From: Emiliania huxleyi CCMP1516
Lineage: Eukaryota; Haptophyta; Isochrysidales; Noelaerhabdaceae
DNA: 64,000 bases
Reading direction: 5' to 3'
Assembly (NCBI RefSeq): GCF_000372725.1
Contig: NW_005196310.1
Span: 48,340-112,339 of the forward strand
The notes under the pieces were generated by a model. It was not told the DNA's origin. It worked only from the letters and a program-made list of their open reading frames with translations, and ran no database searches. The translations under genes and the position numbers were made by a program. Shown here in pieces: positions 1-9,746 of this stretch. Positions within the stretch are counted from its first letter, which is position 1; the number at the start of each line of letters is the position of its first letter.

Positions 1-907
1 TCGTCTCGCATGCCTGGCGGAGTGCTGAGCACCCCGACCCGGAGGGCGACAACCTGCTTGCGCTCGTCGATGCCTTTGGCGTGCAGCGCGCCAGGAGCCG
101 GTTCCCCGAGGGCGGTTTCGCCGTGTTTTACGACTGGTGTTCGCTCCCGCAACGCGACGCCAACGGCACGCGCACCGCTGCTGAGAGGGAGGCGTTCGTG
201 CACGCCCTCTCGAAGATGCAGGTGTGGGATGCTGGGATGCGAGTACATAGCCGTGCCCAGATCATTTAATTTTTTCTCTACTTTTGTAGGTGTGGTACGC
301 GCACGCGCAGACCCTCGTCTACATGCTGACGAAGACCCCACCGGCTTGGGGAGACGTCGTGCCCTACGCCGAACGCGGCTGGCCCACGTTCGAGCAGCAC
401 ATAACCATGTTCAACAAGCGGCAGAGTATGAAGTGCTGGGCCAACGTCGTGGACGTGAATGACCCCTCGGCACGCCCACCGCCGCCTCTTACTGCTGAAG
501 CCTTCGACCAGCTGCTTGCGAGCAAGGTCTTCACCAACGACGCGGACCCCTCCGTCGTGTCCGTCCTCTACAAGGACACCCTTGCGACCGCGTTCGGGCT
601 TGCCATGAATCTTCGGTACGTGGGCATGCATTGGAGCGACGAGGAGTTTGCACAGCTCGCTCGCGTCTTACCGCATGGCCGCCAGTGCATTCGCCTCAAC
701 TTCAAGGGGGCCCACAACCAGTACACGGCGCGGTCGGCAAAGGTGCTCGCGGAACTGCTTCGCTCGGGCGCGATGCCAAAGCTGGAGGTGCTCGGCGCAG
801 GGTGCACTGCGAAAGACTCGGCTGACCCAGGGCCGCTGATGTCCGACCCGGACCTGCAGGCCGCCTGTGAGGCACGCGGCATCAGCCTGCAGCGCGACGC
901 TGACTGA
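1..907 (+). CDS. YDWCSLPQ-family protein with C-terminal LRR-like tail (5' partial)
   Basis: The 3' part of a two-exon gene; its start lies outside the window. Exon 1 (to 221) reads through HPDPEG and FAVFYDWCSLPQRD. A 68-nt GT-AG intron (222-289, pyrimidine-rich end TTTTGTAG) joins CAG to GTG TGG TAC, giving SKMQ-VWYAH. Exon 2 continues through a YAERGWPTFE motif to a TGA at 905-907. The order HPDPEG, YDWCSLPQ, WYAH, RGWPTFE matches a large uncharacterised algal family (from memory; no search was run), whose core looks like the small flavodoxin-like folds of signalling proteins. The last 100 residues (RLNFKG, LAELLRSGAMPKLEVL) resemble RNase-inhibitor-type leucine-rich repeats. Function unknown. 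The intron start shares GTGTGG with the downstream exon, a short version of the duplication seen elsewhere here. Confidence 0.75.
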
Positions 908-1034
908 AAGAGCAGGAAGCTTTTGGCGTCGGCCTGCGGCCGTCGTGCGGCGGCTCCTCCTCGTACAGTTATGTTGTACCTCCCGTCCCACTGCGGCTCG
1001 GGTCCCATAGTAGTCTAGTATTTCTGAATTTAAA

Positions 1035-1219
<185 letters not shown>

Positions 1220-1261
1220 ACACAGGCTAGTGCCATTTCACTGTGGCACAGCTCGCGTTAC

Positions 1262-1601
1262 AAGGTAATTTCTCGCAGCTGCGAGACAAGTTTTCTCGGA
1301 GCGACAGCCTCAAAGACAAAAGGGTGGATGGGTGGGGGGCGATTGCGGGCGAGCGCCAGCGCGCCCCAGGAACGGTGGGGTGCCCTCGACCGCGCGTCCG
1401 AGTCACTTGGGCGGACGAGCGAGCGGCACATGGCCCGACAAAGAGAAATCGGAGTCTGGCGACGAGATCGATAAAAGAAGTGCAGCGTTTCCTCTGAGGT
1501 GCCTCAGAGGTGCACCACACCTCTGAAGGTGTCTTTCAGAGGTGTCCTTCAGGAGCAGAGCTGACGTCAGTCTGTGCGCGCTCCCTCTCTCCTCGTCGAA
1601 C
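1262..1601 (+). repeat. 340-bp direct repeat, copy 1
   Basis: Aligned base for base at a constant offset of 1517 with 2779-3118; I saw no indel. It starts AAGGTAATTTCTCGCAGC and ends CTCCTCGTCGAAC. It contains the palindrome CTCGCAGCTGCGAG and, near its 3' end, an inverted cluster of CCTCTGA/TCAGAGG motifs (about 1489-1545). LTR-like in placement around the RT ORF, but lacking obvious TG...CA ends. Confidence 0.85.
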
Positions 1602-1667
1602 TTGGGAACGAGGAGGAAGAGTTGAAGCGCGCTCAGAGTCGCCCTCTTCGCCCTTCCGAAGGCCACG

Positions 1668-3014
1668 ATGGCCGACTCTTTTGACGCCGAGGTGGACCCG
1701 ACGGGATCCACCATGCTTTTGATCATGCCCGAGAGCTCCCCGCTTCTTGAGGCCACCGAGTTCTTGGGGTGGACGGCGACCACCGCCGGCTCCGACGGGA
1801 TGCCGCGCAAGGCGGCCCCTTGCGCCGCCGCGGCCCCCCTTCTCGCGCGCTGCCGCCAGGGCGCCGCGGGCCAGCAGCACCCGGGCCACCCGCAGTTTCT
1901 CGCTCTTTGCCCGTTGACGTTCGCGCTGACCGGCTCAGCCTGGTCGCGAGTGCTGGAGACCCTCGGTGAGGCGGGCCTCTTCGCCGCCCCCCTCCCCTCG
2001 AGCGACGACCTCCTGGACGTGCTCGCCGCGATCGAGATCGCCGATCTCTCCCCCCTTGAGATTGGCCCGGGCGTCGTCTTTCTGCGCCAAGGGGAGAGCC
2101 TCGAGCCGCCCCCACGCTATGCCGCGGGCGCGGGCGACGCGCGGCTTATCTTCGTCTCCGAGAAACGGCTCGGATTCGGCACGCACGGGGCGTCCAACCT
2201 CTGCCAGCGCTGGGCAAACGCCAAGCTCGACCTCTACCGCGACGAGATGGATGAGGCTGAGTCGCAGGAGGAGCCCACTCCCGCCGCGGAGCGATGGCGC
2301 GCCGCCCGTGTGAAGGCCCAGCGCGCCACCGGGCAGCCCTGCGTTCCCACTCGCCGCTACGAGGACTTCGGCACGGGCCCCGCGCCCACGACCACCTTCG
2401 TCTGCGCGCAGCACCGTCTGTACGCAGTGCACATGTACACGGATGACCCGGTCTTCATCGTTGTGGGCGTCCAACGCGCCCTGCGCGCCCTGCGGCTCTG
2501 GCGACGCCTCACGGATGAGATGGGCCTTGTCATGGCCATAGCCGAGAAGCGCTCTCTCGGGAGCTGGACTCTCTGGATCGGCGTCCTTCTGATTCCGGCA
2601 CTCGGGATCGTCGTGGTCCCCCGCTCCAAGTTGCTGCGCGCCGCCCGGGCCATCGATGCCCTGCTCGCGAGCGGACTCGAGTTCCACGAGTACCGATCGC
2701 TGTGCGGCCTGCTGGAGCACCTCCGCGCGTTGACGGGTATCAAAATTCTTCCCTACGAAAGAGGCCAACGGACCCGAGAAGGTAATTTCTCGCAGCTGCG
2801 AGACAAGTTTTCTCGGAGCGACAGCCTCAAAGACAAAAGGGTGGATGGGTGGGGGGCGATTGCGGGCGAGCGCCAGCGCGCCCCAGGAACGGTGGGGTGC
2901 CCTCGACCGCGCGTCCGAGTCACTTGGGCGGACGAGCGAGCGGCACATGGCCCGACAAAGAGAAATCGGAGTCTGGCGACGAGATCGATAAAAGAAGTGC
3001 AGCGTTTCCTCTGA
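1668..3014 (+). CDS. Reverse-transcriptase-like protein (retroelement relic)
   Basis: A 448-aa ORF from ATG 1668. Its middle carries retroelement polymerase features: the palm-like HMYTDDPVFIVVG with a YxDD active site, upstream FGTHGASNLCQRWANAK, then EKRSLGSWTLWIGVL and EYRSLCGLLEHLRALTG, as in the connection region of DIRS/Ty3-type haptophyte elements (family recalled, not searched). The fingers part of RT and any RNase H, integrase or recombinase are missing, so the element cannot be autonomous. The final about 80 residues (from 2779) are simply the second 340-bp repeat read through, so the natural end probably lies near 2765. The stretch TTGACGGGTATCAAAATTCT at the RT end is repeated at about 3213, showing further local duplication. 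Confidence 0.6.
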   Translation: MADSFDAEVDPTGSTMLLIMPESSPLLEATEFLGWTATTAGSDGMPRKAAPCAAAAPLLARCRQGAAGQQHPGHPQFLALCPLTFALTGSAWSRVLETLGEAGLFAAPLPSSDDLLDVLAAIEIADLSPLEIGPGVVFLRQGESLEPPPRYAAGAGDARLIFVSEKRLGFGTHGASNLCQRWANAKLDLYRDEMDEAESQEEPTPAAERWRAARVKAQRATGQPCVPTRRYEDFGTGPAPTTTFVCAQHRLYAVHMYTDDPVFIVVGVQRALRALRLWRRLTDEMGLVMAIAEKRSLGSWTLWIGVLLIPALGIVVVPRSKLLRAARAIDALLASGLEFHEYRSLCGLLEHLRALTGIKILPYERGQRTREGNFSQLRDKFSRSDSLKDKRVDGWGAIAGERQRAPGTVGCPRPRVRVTWADERAAHGPTKRNRSLATRSIKEVQRFL

Positions 3015-3118
3015 GGTGCCTCAGAGGTGCACCACACCTCTGAAGGTGTCTTTCAGAGGTGTCCTTCAGGAGCAGAGCTGACGTCAGTCTGTGCGCGCTC
3101 CCTCTCTCCTCGTCGAAC
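2779..3118 (+). repeat. 340-bp direct repeat, copy 2
   Basis: Second copy of the repeat at 1262-1601, fused in frame to the end of the RT ORF. Near-identity of the copies implies a recent duplication or conversion. Confidence 0.85.
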
Positions 3119-3270
3119 CCACCACCATCCCCTTTCGCCTCCTATCTGTCTTGTGTGTGCCTTGCTGGGGGAACAAACGGCTTCATCGCAAAGCTGCCCC
3201 CAGCAGGCGTCTTGACGGGTATCAAAATTCTTCCCTACGAAAGAGGGAAAACCTTGATTTGACCATTTGC

Positions 3271-3418
3271 GCAAAAAGGTACATCTCGGTGCCTTCCAGA
3301 GGCAGCTGTGACCCCGCCGAGTAGACGGCGTCACACAGCAGGTGGCGCGGTGTGACGCCGTCCACTCGCCTGGGTCGCAGCTGCCTCTGCGCGTCCTGGG
3401 TATGTACCTTTGTCGCGC
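3271..3418. repeat. Large imperfect foldback (hairpin)
   Basis: The left arm AAAGGTACAT (3276-3285) ... GAGGCAGCTG ... GACGGCGTCACAC pairs with the right arm GTGTGACGCCGTC ... CAGCTGCCTC ... ATGTACCTTT (to 3411). Each arm is about 60 bp with scattered mismatches, around a loop near AGCAGGTGGCGC. No ORF is associated. It could be a MITE-like foldback or a structured RNA. Confidence 0.7.
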
Positions 3419-3963
3419 GCCGGAGACGACTCGACGCCGCTGAGATCGGAGATCAAGCTCTGACAGGTCGCACGTCGCTCCTTTGACGCCGACGTGACTC
3501 ACCCGTGCAGATCACATCATGACACGGTCTCGATGCGCTCGGTACGACGCCTGCGACCCGTCTCGGGTCAGGTGGCACGACGCTCATCGCGCCTACCAGC
3601 GCTGCCGTACAGGTTGCCACGACGAGGTCGAGCACGCTTCTATACGCCAGCCGAGCCTTCCTTTCCATCCCATTAGGCAGTCTGGGAACGGTGGCGGTCA
3701 GAGGCAAAGCCTACGAGGGGTGGTGGAACCACATGTCACGGCTACTGCCGGCTCGACCCCACGATAGCCTCCGAAGGCTGACTTTGCGGCACCATCATCG
3801 GACGATGTCGACGAGTTTGGTCGCTCTCGCGGTAGCCAGATGACCTCTCTTCCTAGGATCATCGGCCATGGCCGCAGGGAGCGCGGGGGAGGGCGCTGGA
3901 AGCAACACGGAGCTCCGTTGGAGACGTTTTCAAGATTAGCGTGTCAGAGTGAAATGGCACTAG

Positions 3964-3964
<1 letters not shown>

Positions 3965-4017
<53 letters not shown>
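3965..4017. repeat. (CA)n microsatellite, right tract
   Basis: About 52 bp of CA dinucleotide immediately outside the right inverted terminus of the 1225-3965 element. Confidence 0.95.
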
Positions 4018-4018
<1 letters not shown>

Positions 4019-4209
4019 GGCGAGCGCGAGGGCGGCGGCCGGCGCGGTGACCGGTGTAACCATGGGTATAACCTACGGCAGAAGCTCCTGGCAGGATGGA
4101 GCAGAGGCGGCGGGGAACGGGGAAGCGGCGGTGCACGCGACTGGCGGCGGGGGAACGGCTGGGGGCCTGGGCTTGCTTAGAATTTATTTATTCGTCGAGT
4201 AAGAGTGAG

Positions 4210-4348
<139 letters not shown>

Positions 4349-4498
4349 ACGCATAAGCGCGCCGAGCCTCATGTATCATGGCAGGGAGTGGCTGGCCCTG
4401 GCGTCACCGGCTTTGTCTGCAGGCGCCCGTAGCATGCATGGCGCGCCCTGCGGCGGCGGCTGTGCTGCTCCCTCCCCGTCCGCAGCCCGGCGGAGCGG

Positions 4499-7400
4499 CT
4501 ACGCCCCCGGGTTGTACGACTGCGAGCTGCGCCGCACGGGCTGCTCGCGCAGCGGCGGCGGGCGGCTGTTTTCGTCCTGCTGCGGCCGCGCCGCCCCGCC
4601 GGCCGCCGCCGCGAGTGACTGCAGGTCTCCGGCGGAGGCGAAGCGCTTGCTGCGCGACGAGCCGACTCCAGAGAGCATCCCGAGCAGCTCGACCACGTCA
4701 GCGTGGTCGGCGAGGTAGGCGGAGGCGTCGCTCGGCTTGCGGCCGACGGTGGCGGTGAAGAGGTCGTGCCCGGGTGCGGCGCCGCCTCGGCCGGCCGCCG
4801 CGTCCTTCCTCTTCTGCAGCGCGGCGAACATGAGCTCGTCGCTCGAGTCGTCGCCGACGCAGAGGACGAACTGGAGCGGCTCTGCCGGCCTGCCGCGCCG
4901 CGCCGCGTCCGCCACGAGCCCGACGAACCGCTCCGCCATCACCCCCTTGTCGATCCCCTTGGGGCACGCCTCGACATACCCCTTCCCCACCCGCACCACC
5001 ACCGGGGCCCCCTCGAGCGCTGCCTGCAGCTGGTACTGCAGCTCGCGCGCCTGCAGCCACATAGTAATCAATGAGTCACATATCAATCAGTAGCGTGGGC
5101 TGGTACTGCAGCTCGCGCGCCTGCAGCGCGCCGAACTCCGGGTCCGCCGAGGAGAAGTTCCACGACATGGAGGAGCCCTTCTTCTGCATGTACGCGCCGA
5201 GCGTGCGGGTGGTGTAGACCGCCATCACCGCCTCGGCAGCCTCTCGCCAAGAGGTGTTGACGCCTAGAATTAAACACAGAATCCTAGTCGTACATGCATC
5301 TCACAGGCGACCTCTCGCCAAGGAGGTGTTGGCGCCAGGCAGGAGCTGCTGCCACGGGCCGCTCTTGATGCGGTAGTGGAAGCCGTGCTCGACAGCAAGA
5401 GAGAGCCCCGGCACCGACCCGAAGGCGGCGTCCACCTGCTCACAGCAGGAGGTGTGAAGAGACGCCGTTCGCAGCTGCGGCCGAGAGGGACGATGCCTCA
5501 CCTGCTCACAGCAGGAGGTGTGAAGAGACGCCGATGGCCGCTGCGGCACAGGCACCGGTCAAGAGGGCGGTGTCCGCCGTGTCGCGCCCGAGTCCAGAGA
5601 GGACCATCACGTGGTTGTGGGGGTCGGCGCAGAGCTGCCGCAGCGTCGTGAGCACCGAGGAGGGCACCTCGTACTTGCCCTCCTCGCGCACGTCGTAGAA
5701 GCCCGTGTCGGCGGGGGTGAGGGTGCCGCCCCAATCGAGCAAGACGACGCGCTGTGCGGCGGCGCGATACGAGAGGAGCACCTGTTCACAACTGCAGGTG
5801 TGAAGAGGCGCTGTGCACAGTCCCAGCCAGACGCGATACGAGAGGAGCACCTGCGCCCCCGAGTCAGGGGGAAGAGGGGGGGGGGAGGAGCAGATTACTC
5901 ACTGACGGCGGAGCGGGGCGAGAGGAGCAGCCTGCTGCGTGTCGACACTTCCTCGACACTTCCTCGACACCTCCTCGACACTTCCTAGACACTTCCTAGA
6001 CACTTCCTAGAGGAGCAGCCTGCTGCGTGTCGAGCGGCTTGAAGTCTGCCCCCATGCCCACCATCCGGAAGGAGGCGAGCCCAAAGCCGACCGCCATCCA
6101 GTGGTCCTCCTTCTTGCGCTGCATCGACTTGAGGTCGGTCAGGAAGCGGCGCGCCTCATCATCAACCACGCCATGAGATGGGGCACTCATTGAAGGCGAC
6201 CTCTGCCGTGTTTGCGCGCCCAATCCTCCGCCGTGTTTGCGCGGATGTGCGCCAAGTCCTTGCGTGCGCGCGCCTCCTTCTCCGCCGGCGGCATCTCGAG
6301 CGCCGTCTCGAGCGCGCCCATCACAGCCTCCGTCGAGAAGGGGTTCATGACGAGCGAGCCTGAAAAGTGCATCGCCGAGCGGTCAGGCGCTTCCTCAACC
6401 AATCCCTCGCGGGCTCCGTGGCGAACGGTCCGTTGAGCACGCGCGAAAAGCCCGAGAACTCGGACAGCACCGCCACGCCCGCCGGAAGCTTGCCTGGTGG
6501 CGTCACGGACGTGTCGTGGACGTGACTCACTCAGCACCGCCCCCGGCCCCACGCCCGCCGGCAGCTTGCCTGCGGCCCGCGCGACGACGTACTCGAGCGG
6601 GTGGGCGTTGACCGCCTCGCGCACCGTCGAGTAGACGATGACGTCGGACATCTGCCACAGCTGCATCCGGGCGGCGAGAGAGAGCCGCTCCACCTGTAAT
6701 GAATCATTGGTTGATTCATCAGCGATTCGTCATTCATTGGCGAGAGAGAGCCGCTCCACCTTTCGGCGTAGTGGCAATGAACCAGTAATCAATCATTCAT
6801 TAATTGACTAGTACTTAATCGTTCATTGAGACTCCATCGAGAGGCGACTGGCGAGCCGCTCCACCTCGGCCCGTGTGAGCAGTCCATCATCACTCAAATG
6901 ACTAAGCAATTGAGCTCTAGTGGATGAGGGGCTGGTGAGCTCCCCACCTCGCAGTCCATCATCACTCAAATGATTAGCAATCGAGCGTTAGTGGATGAGG
7001 GGCTGGTGAGCTCCACACCTCGGCGTAGTGGAGGGCGCCCGGGTAGGAGGCGCGGATCCGGCGGACGATGGTCTCAATGTCGGCCCGCACGTCGCGCGCG
7101 TCCGCGACGAGCTTGACCTGTCATCGATCACCCGCTCACTCGCTGCTAGCTGGAGACGCCGCGCGCGCGCGCCCGCGACGAGAGCGTGACCTGGTTGCGC
7201 GAGGCGACCATCACCTGCAAGTGTCCAGGAAGTGTCTAGGAGGTGTCTAGGAAGTGACCCGGTTGCGCGAGGCGACCATCACCTGCACCAGCGTGTGGCC
7301 CGCGCGGTACCGCGGGTACGCGGCCAGCATCGCCTCCCACGCGAGCAGCTTGAGCTGCACGCCCTTGAAGCGGTCGAGGTAGTCGACGCCGGCGAGCAGC

Positions 7401-9746
7401 CGCCGCGGCGAGGCGGCCGGCGCGTCGAGCTCCGCTCGCAAGTCCTTGAGCTCGTCGCGGGTGGAGGCGGCGGCGGGGGGCGCCAGCCTGTCCGGCAAGT
7501 GGTTCTCGAGCAGCGAGGGGGAGACGCCAAAGGTGGAGACCTGCGAATCAGTGGGCCTTCATCAACGAAACCCAATAGCCGGGGGGAGAGCCCAAAGGTG
7601 GAGGAGACCTGCACGATGACGTGTCGGCCTCCGAAGTCGACGCCCAAGAAGCCGCCAGACTTGAACTCGTGCTCGAGGCCTATCAACTAATTAATTAATT
7701 AAAATAATTAATTAATTAAGCCGCCAGACTTGAACTCGTGCTCGAGGCCTATCAATTAATTGATATCAAACTAACTAAAGATCACTTCAGGAAGCCGCCA
7801 GACTTGAACTCGCGACGCCTATTGAGTGGCTGGTCGTCCCTGCGCCAGACCACGTGCCTCGACGGGAGGGCTGCGGTCGTGCTCGAGGCCGAGCAGCCGC
7901 TTGCACGAGGTGAGGAAGTTGCGCGTGTACCTTAATTAATTAGCGCGTGATTGGTTCGTTAATTCATTAGCTTGCACGAGGTGAGGAAGCCGCGAGTGTA
8001 CTCGAAGAGCAGGAAGCCGACCATGTCCGCGTGCAGCATCGCTCGGAGCAGCTCCTCGCGGACGGCGACGGAGCGGAAGACGTCGCTCGCCGGGAAGGGC
8101 GAGTGCAGGAAGAGTCCGATGTGGGCGGTGCGGTGGCGGCGGAGCAGGAAGGAGGGGAGGAGGAGCAGGTGGTAGTCGTGCGCCCAGACCTCGGCGGTCA
8201 TCAACGATCAATCACTGACAAACCAGCAGCAACAGCAGCCAGGTGGTAGCCGTGCGCCCACAACAGACCATGTGCCAGGTTCGTACACCTCCATCACGGT
8301 GTCGGCTACACTGCCACCACTGCTACCACTGCTACTACTACTACTACTACTACTACTACAGACCATGTGCCCCGGCTCGTACACCTCCATCACGGTGTCG
8401 GCGAACTTTCGGTTGGCGGCGGAGTACGCCCGCCAGTCCTCCTACTCATCAGCCTCGGGGGATCTCGGGGAGTCTCGGCGAGTCCGGAGTACCGACCGCC
8501 AGCCCTCCTCGCAGAACGGGTTCTCGCTGTCGGGGAGCCGCATCCGGTTGTGGAAGACGGGCCGCAGGTAGGAGCGGCAGAAGCCTATCATTCACTAAGT
8601 GATCACCTCTCCTCACCTTCCTTCCTTACTTAGGGCCGCAGGCACGAGCGGCAGAAGCCGTGGTAGAAGCGGTCGGTCAGCGCGGCGGGCAGGAAGACGG
8701 GCAGGCAAGAGTAGCCCTCGAGCAGCAGCTGCGCGAGGCCCTCCTCCTCGTCGGGGTCGACAGCGCAGCCGACGCCTATTAGTTAATTACCGTTAAATTA
8801 ATTACACACTAATGAAGGGATCGTCGGGGTCGCTAGGGCAGCCGACGCCTCCGACCCACATCACCCGGCAGCCCAGCGACAAGGCGTGCTGATTGAGGAC
8901 CGACTCGTCGTCCCACTCCACCTGTTCACGGCTGCAGGTGTGAAGAGACGTTGTTCACAGCCGAGGACCGACTCGTCCTCTGCCACTCCACCTCCCACCC
9001 TCCGCCCTCGGCTCTCGACACAGTGAGCGGCAGCTGGTACGCCACGAGGATGACCTGTTGACAGCTGGAGGTGTGAAGAGACAGCGAGAGCGGCAGCGGG
9101 ATCGCCTCGAGCATGAGCACCGTGTCGCTTTTCTCGAGCGGCAGCAGCGGCGCCGCCCCGGACGGCCCAGCAGGCGCGGTCATCCGGTTCGCCTGCGCCT
9201 GCGGGAGCTGCAGGAAGGAGCGGAGCCGCGCCGGCATCACCCCGCCGTGAAGGGCGGCGAGGGCGGCGGAGAGGTACGAGCAGAGGGCGACGCGGCGGCC
9301 GTCCACGACCTCTGGCGCGAGGCGGTTGAGGTGAAAGGGCCAGACGGGGAAGTGGTGGGGGAGGCCGGAGACCTCGCCGCGCAGGCCGTCGTGCAGCGCC
9401 ACGAACTCGCGGTACCGCCGCTGCGCCTGCACGCCGCGCACGCGTTACGGGCTGCATGAGCACGCGCGGCAGAGCTGTCGGGAACGCGGCACAATACACG
9501 CAGCAGGCGCGGGAACACACGCGCGCACTCGCATGAAATGCGCACACGTAGGCTGATCTCATTGGCGGCGGATGGGTGCGGCGGCTGGAGTGGAATATGC
9601 GGCAGCCAGGGCAGCCGCTGAGTCTGTGGAGAATGCGGCGATGCCTGGAAGCGTTGGCCCTGGTAGTGCGTGGTGATGGAGTACGAGGTGTAGGGCTTCC
9701 CGCTCGAGTCAAACAAGGTCGATGTTGATTCGATTGAGAACTCCAT
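4499..9746 (-). CDS. TPS: PX-domain trehalose-6-phosphate synthase / phosphatase-like protein
   Basis: A multi-exon gene from ATG 9746 to TAG 4499. The N-terminus (MEFSIESTST, then RRYREFVALHDGL and LPHHFP, about 9746-9180) is a PX phosphoinositide-binding module. The GT20 synthase part follows: HDYHLLLLPSFLLRR and IGLFLHSPFPASDVFR (about 8190-8040), VDYLDRFKGVQLKLLAWE (about 7400), and VREAVNAHPLEYVVAR to NPFSTEAVMGALE (6650-6290). A C-terminal HAD phosphatase-like domain (5850-4560) has LLDWGGTLTP and GDDSSDELMF. Class II TPS proteins normally read DYDGT. Here the second Asp of DxDGT is Gly, so phosphatase activity is doubtful although the nucleophile Asp and motif IV remain. Introns are about 70 nt with exon duplications (examples 5051-5120, 7215-7282, 8776-8848). 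Family and domain order are secure; exact exon ends are not. Confidence 0.88.
5051..5120 (-). other. 70-nt GC-AG intron with 27-bp exon duplication (TPS)
   Basis: On the minus strand, exon ...CTGCAG is followed by intron GCGCGCGAG...GGCTGCAG and exon GCGCGCGAG. The block at 5030-5056 is repeated at 5100-5126, so the intron's first 21 bases copy the downstream exon. Joining restores FGALQ-ARELQYQLQAA. Only a GC-AG boundary fits. The filler is AT-rich. Confidence 0.8.
5433..5533 (-). mobile_element. Two copies of the GTGAGCAG hairpin introner (TPS)
   Basis: The sense-strand motif CGTCTCTTCACACCTCCTGC followed by TGTGAGCAG occurs at about 5436-5466 and again at 5501-5533. Each ends in AG followed by exon sequence starting GTG. 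The two are separated by a duplicated stretch of coding-like DNA, as if one insertion landed next to another. The orientation matches transcription. Confidence 0.75.
5779..5820 (-). mobile_element. GTGAACAG hairpin introner (TPS)
   Basis: The plus strand reads CACCTGTTCACAACTGCAGG then TGTGAAGAGGCGCTG, so in the sense of the gene it ends GTGAACAG with the TTCACA/TGTGAA stem. The neighbouring exon sequence GCGATACGAGAGGAGCACCT appears on both sides (about 5763 and 5833). Confidence 0.75.
5944..6015 (-). repeat. 11-bp tandem array (CTTCCTAGACA) in a TPS intron
   Basis: About six units of an 11-mer CTTCCT(A/C)GACA. The flanking sequence GAGGAGCAGCCTGCTGCGTG is present at both ends (about 5925 and 6010), again a direct repeat around the insertion. 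Confidence 0.85.
7215..7282 (-). other. 68-nt GT-AG intron: 29-bp exon duplication plus 11-mer filler (TPS)
   Basis: In the sense of the gene, CTGGTGCAG is followed by GTGATGGTCGCCTCGCGCAA, then CACTTCCTAGACACCTCCTA-type 11-mers, then TTGCAG and a second GTGATGGTCGCCTCGCGCAA. Splicing restores LVQVMVASRNQV, as expected for GT20 enzymes. Confidence 0.85.
7660..7800 (-). other. Triplicated exon fragment separated by AT-rich palindromes (TPS)
   Basis: GCCGCCAGACTTGAACTCG occurs at about 7651, 7720 and 7796. The copies are separated by TTAATTAATTAATTAA-type palindromic filler and a second AT-rich filler. This looks like two successive insertions at one exon position (EFKSGG). Confidence 0.75.
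8776..8848 (-). other. 73-nt GC-AG intron with exon duplication (TPS)
   Basis: In the gene's sense, GGAG is followed by GCGTCGGCTGCCCTAGCGAC, an AT-rich filler ending AACTAATAG, then exon GCGTCGGCTGCGCTGTCGAC. Splicing gives VGGVGCAVDPDEE, a plausible synthase segment. Confidence 0.75.
8919..9083 (-). mobile_element. Two GTGAACAG-type hairpin introners (TPS)
   Basis: Copies at 8919-8960 (CACCTGTTCACGGCTGCAGG, TGTGAAGAGACG, TTGTTCACAG) and about 9053-9083 (CCTGTTGACAGCTGGAGG, TGTGAAGAGAC). Both read in the gene's sense orientation. The exon phrase GAGGACCGACTCGTC is duplicated around the first. Confidence 0.75.

Larger units (their letters stand above)
1225..3965 (+). mobile_element. RT-bearing element with 18-bp inverted termini inside a (CA)n array
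   Basis: The 18 bp GGCTAGTGCCATTTCACT at 1225-1242 recurs as a perfect reverse complement at 3948-3965, and (CA)n runs outward from both ends in the same orientation. Inside are a reverse-transcriptase-like ORF (1668-3014) and two identical-length 340-bp direct repeats (1262-1601 and 2779-3118). Inverted termini plus internal direct repeats plus RT suggest a degraded DIRS-like or composite retroelement. This classification is inferred: no tyrosine recombinase was seen. A 13-bp core of the terminus (AATGGCACTAGCC) also occurs in a TBCD intron near 60810. Confidence 0.55.

Noticed and set aside
1262..3118. A simple LTR retrotransposon
   Set aside because: The 340-bp repeats flank only an RT fragment, lack TG/CA ends and a target duplication, and lie inside separate inverted termini; kept as an unclassified element.
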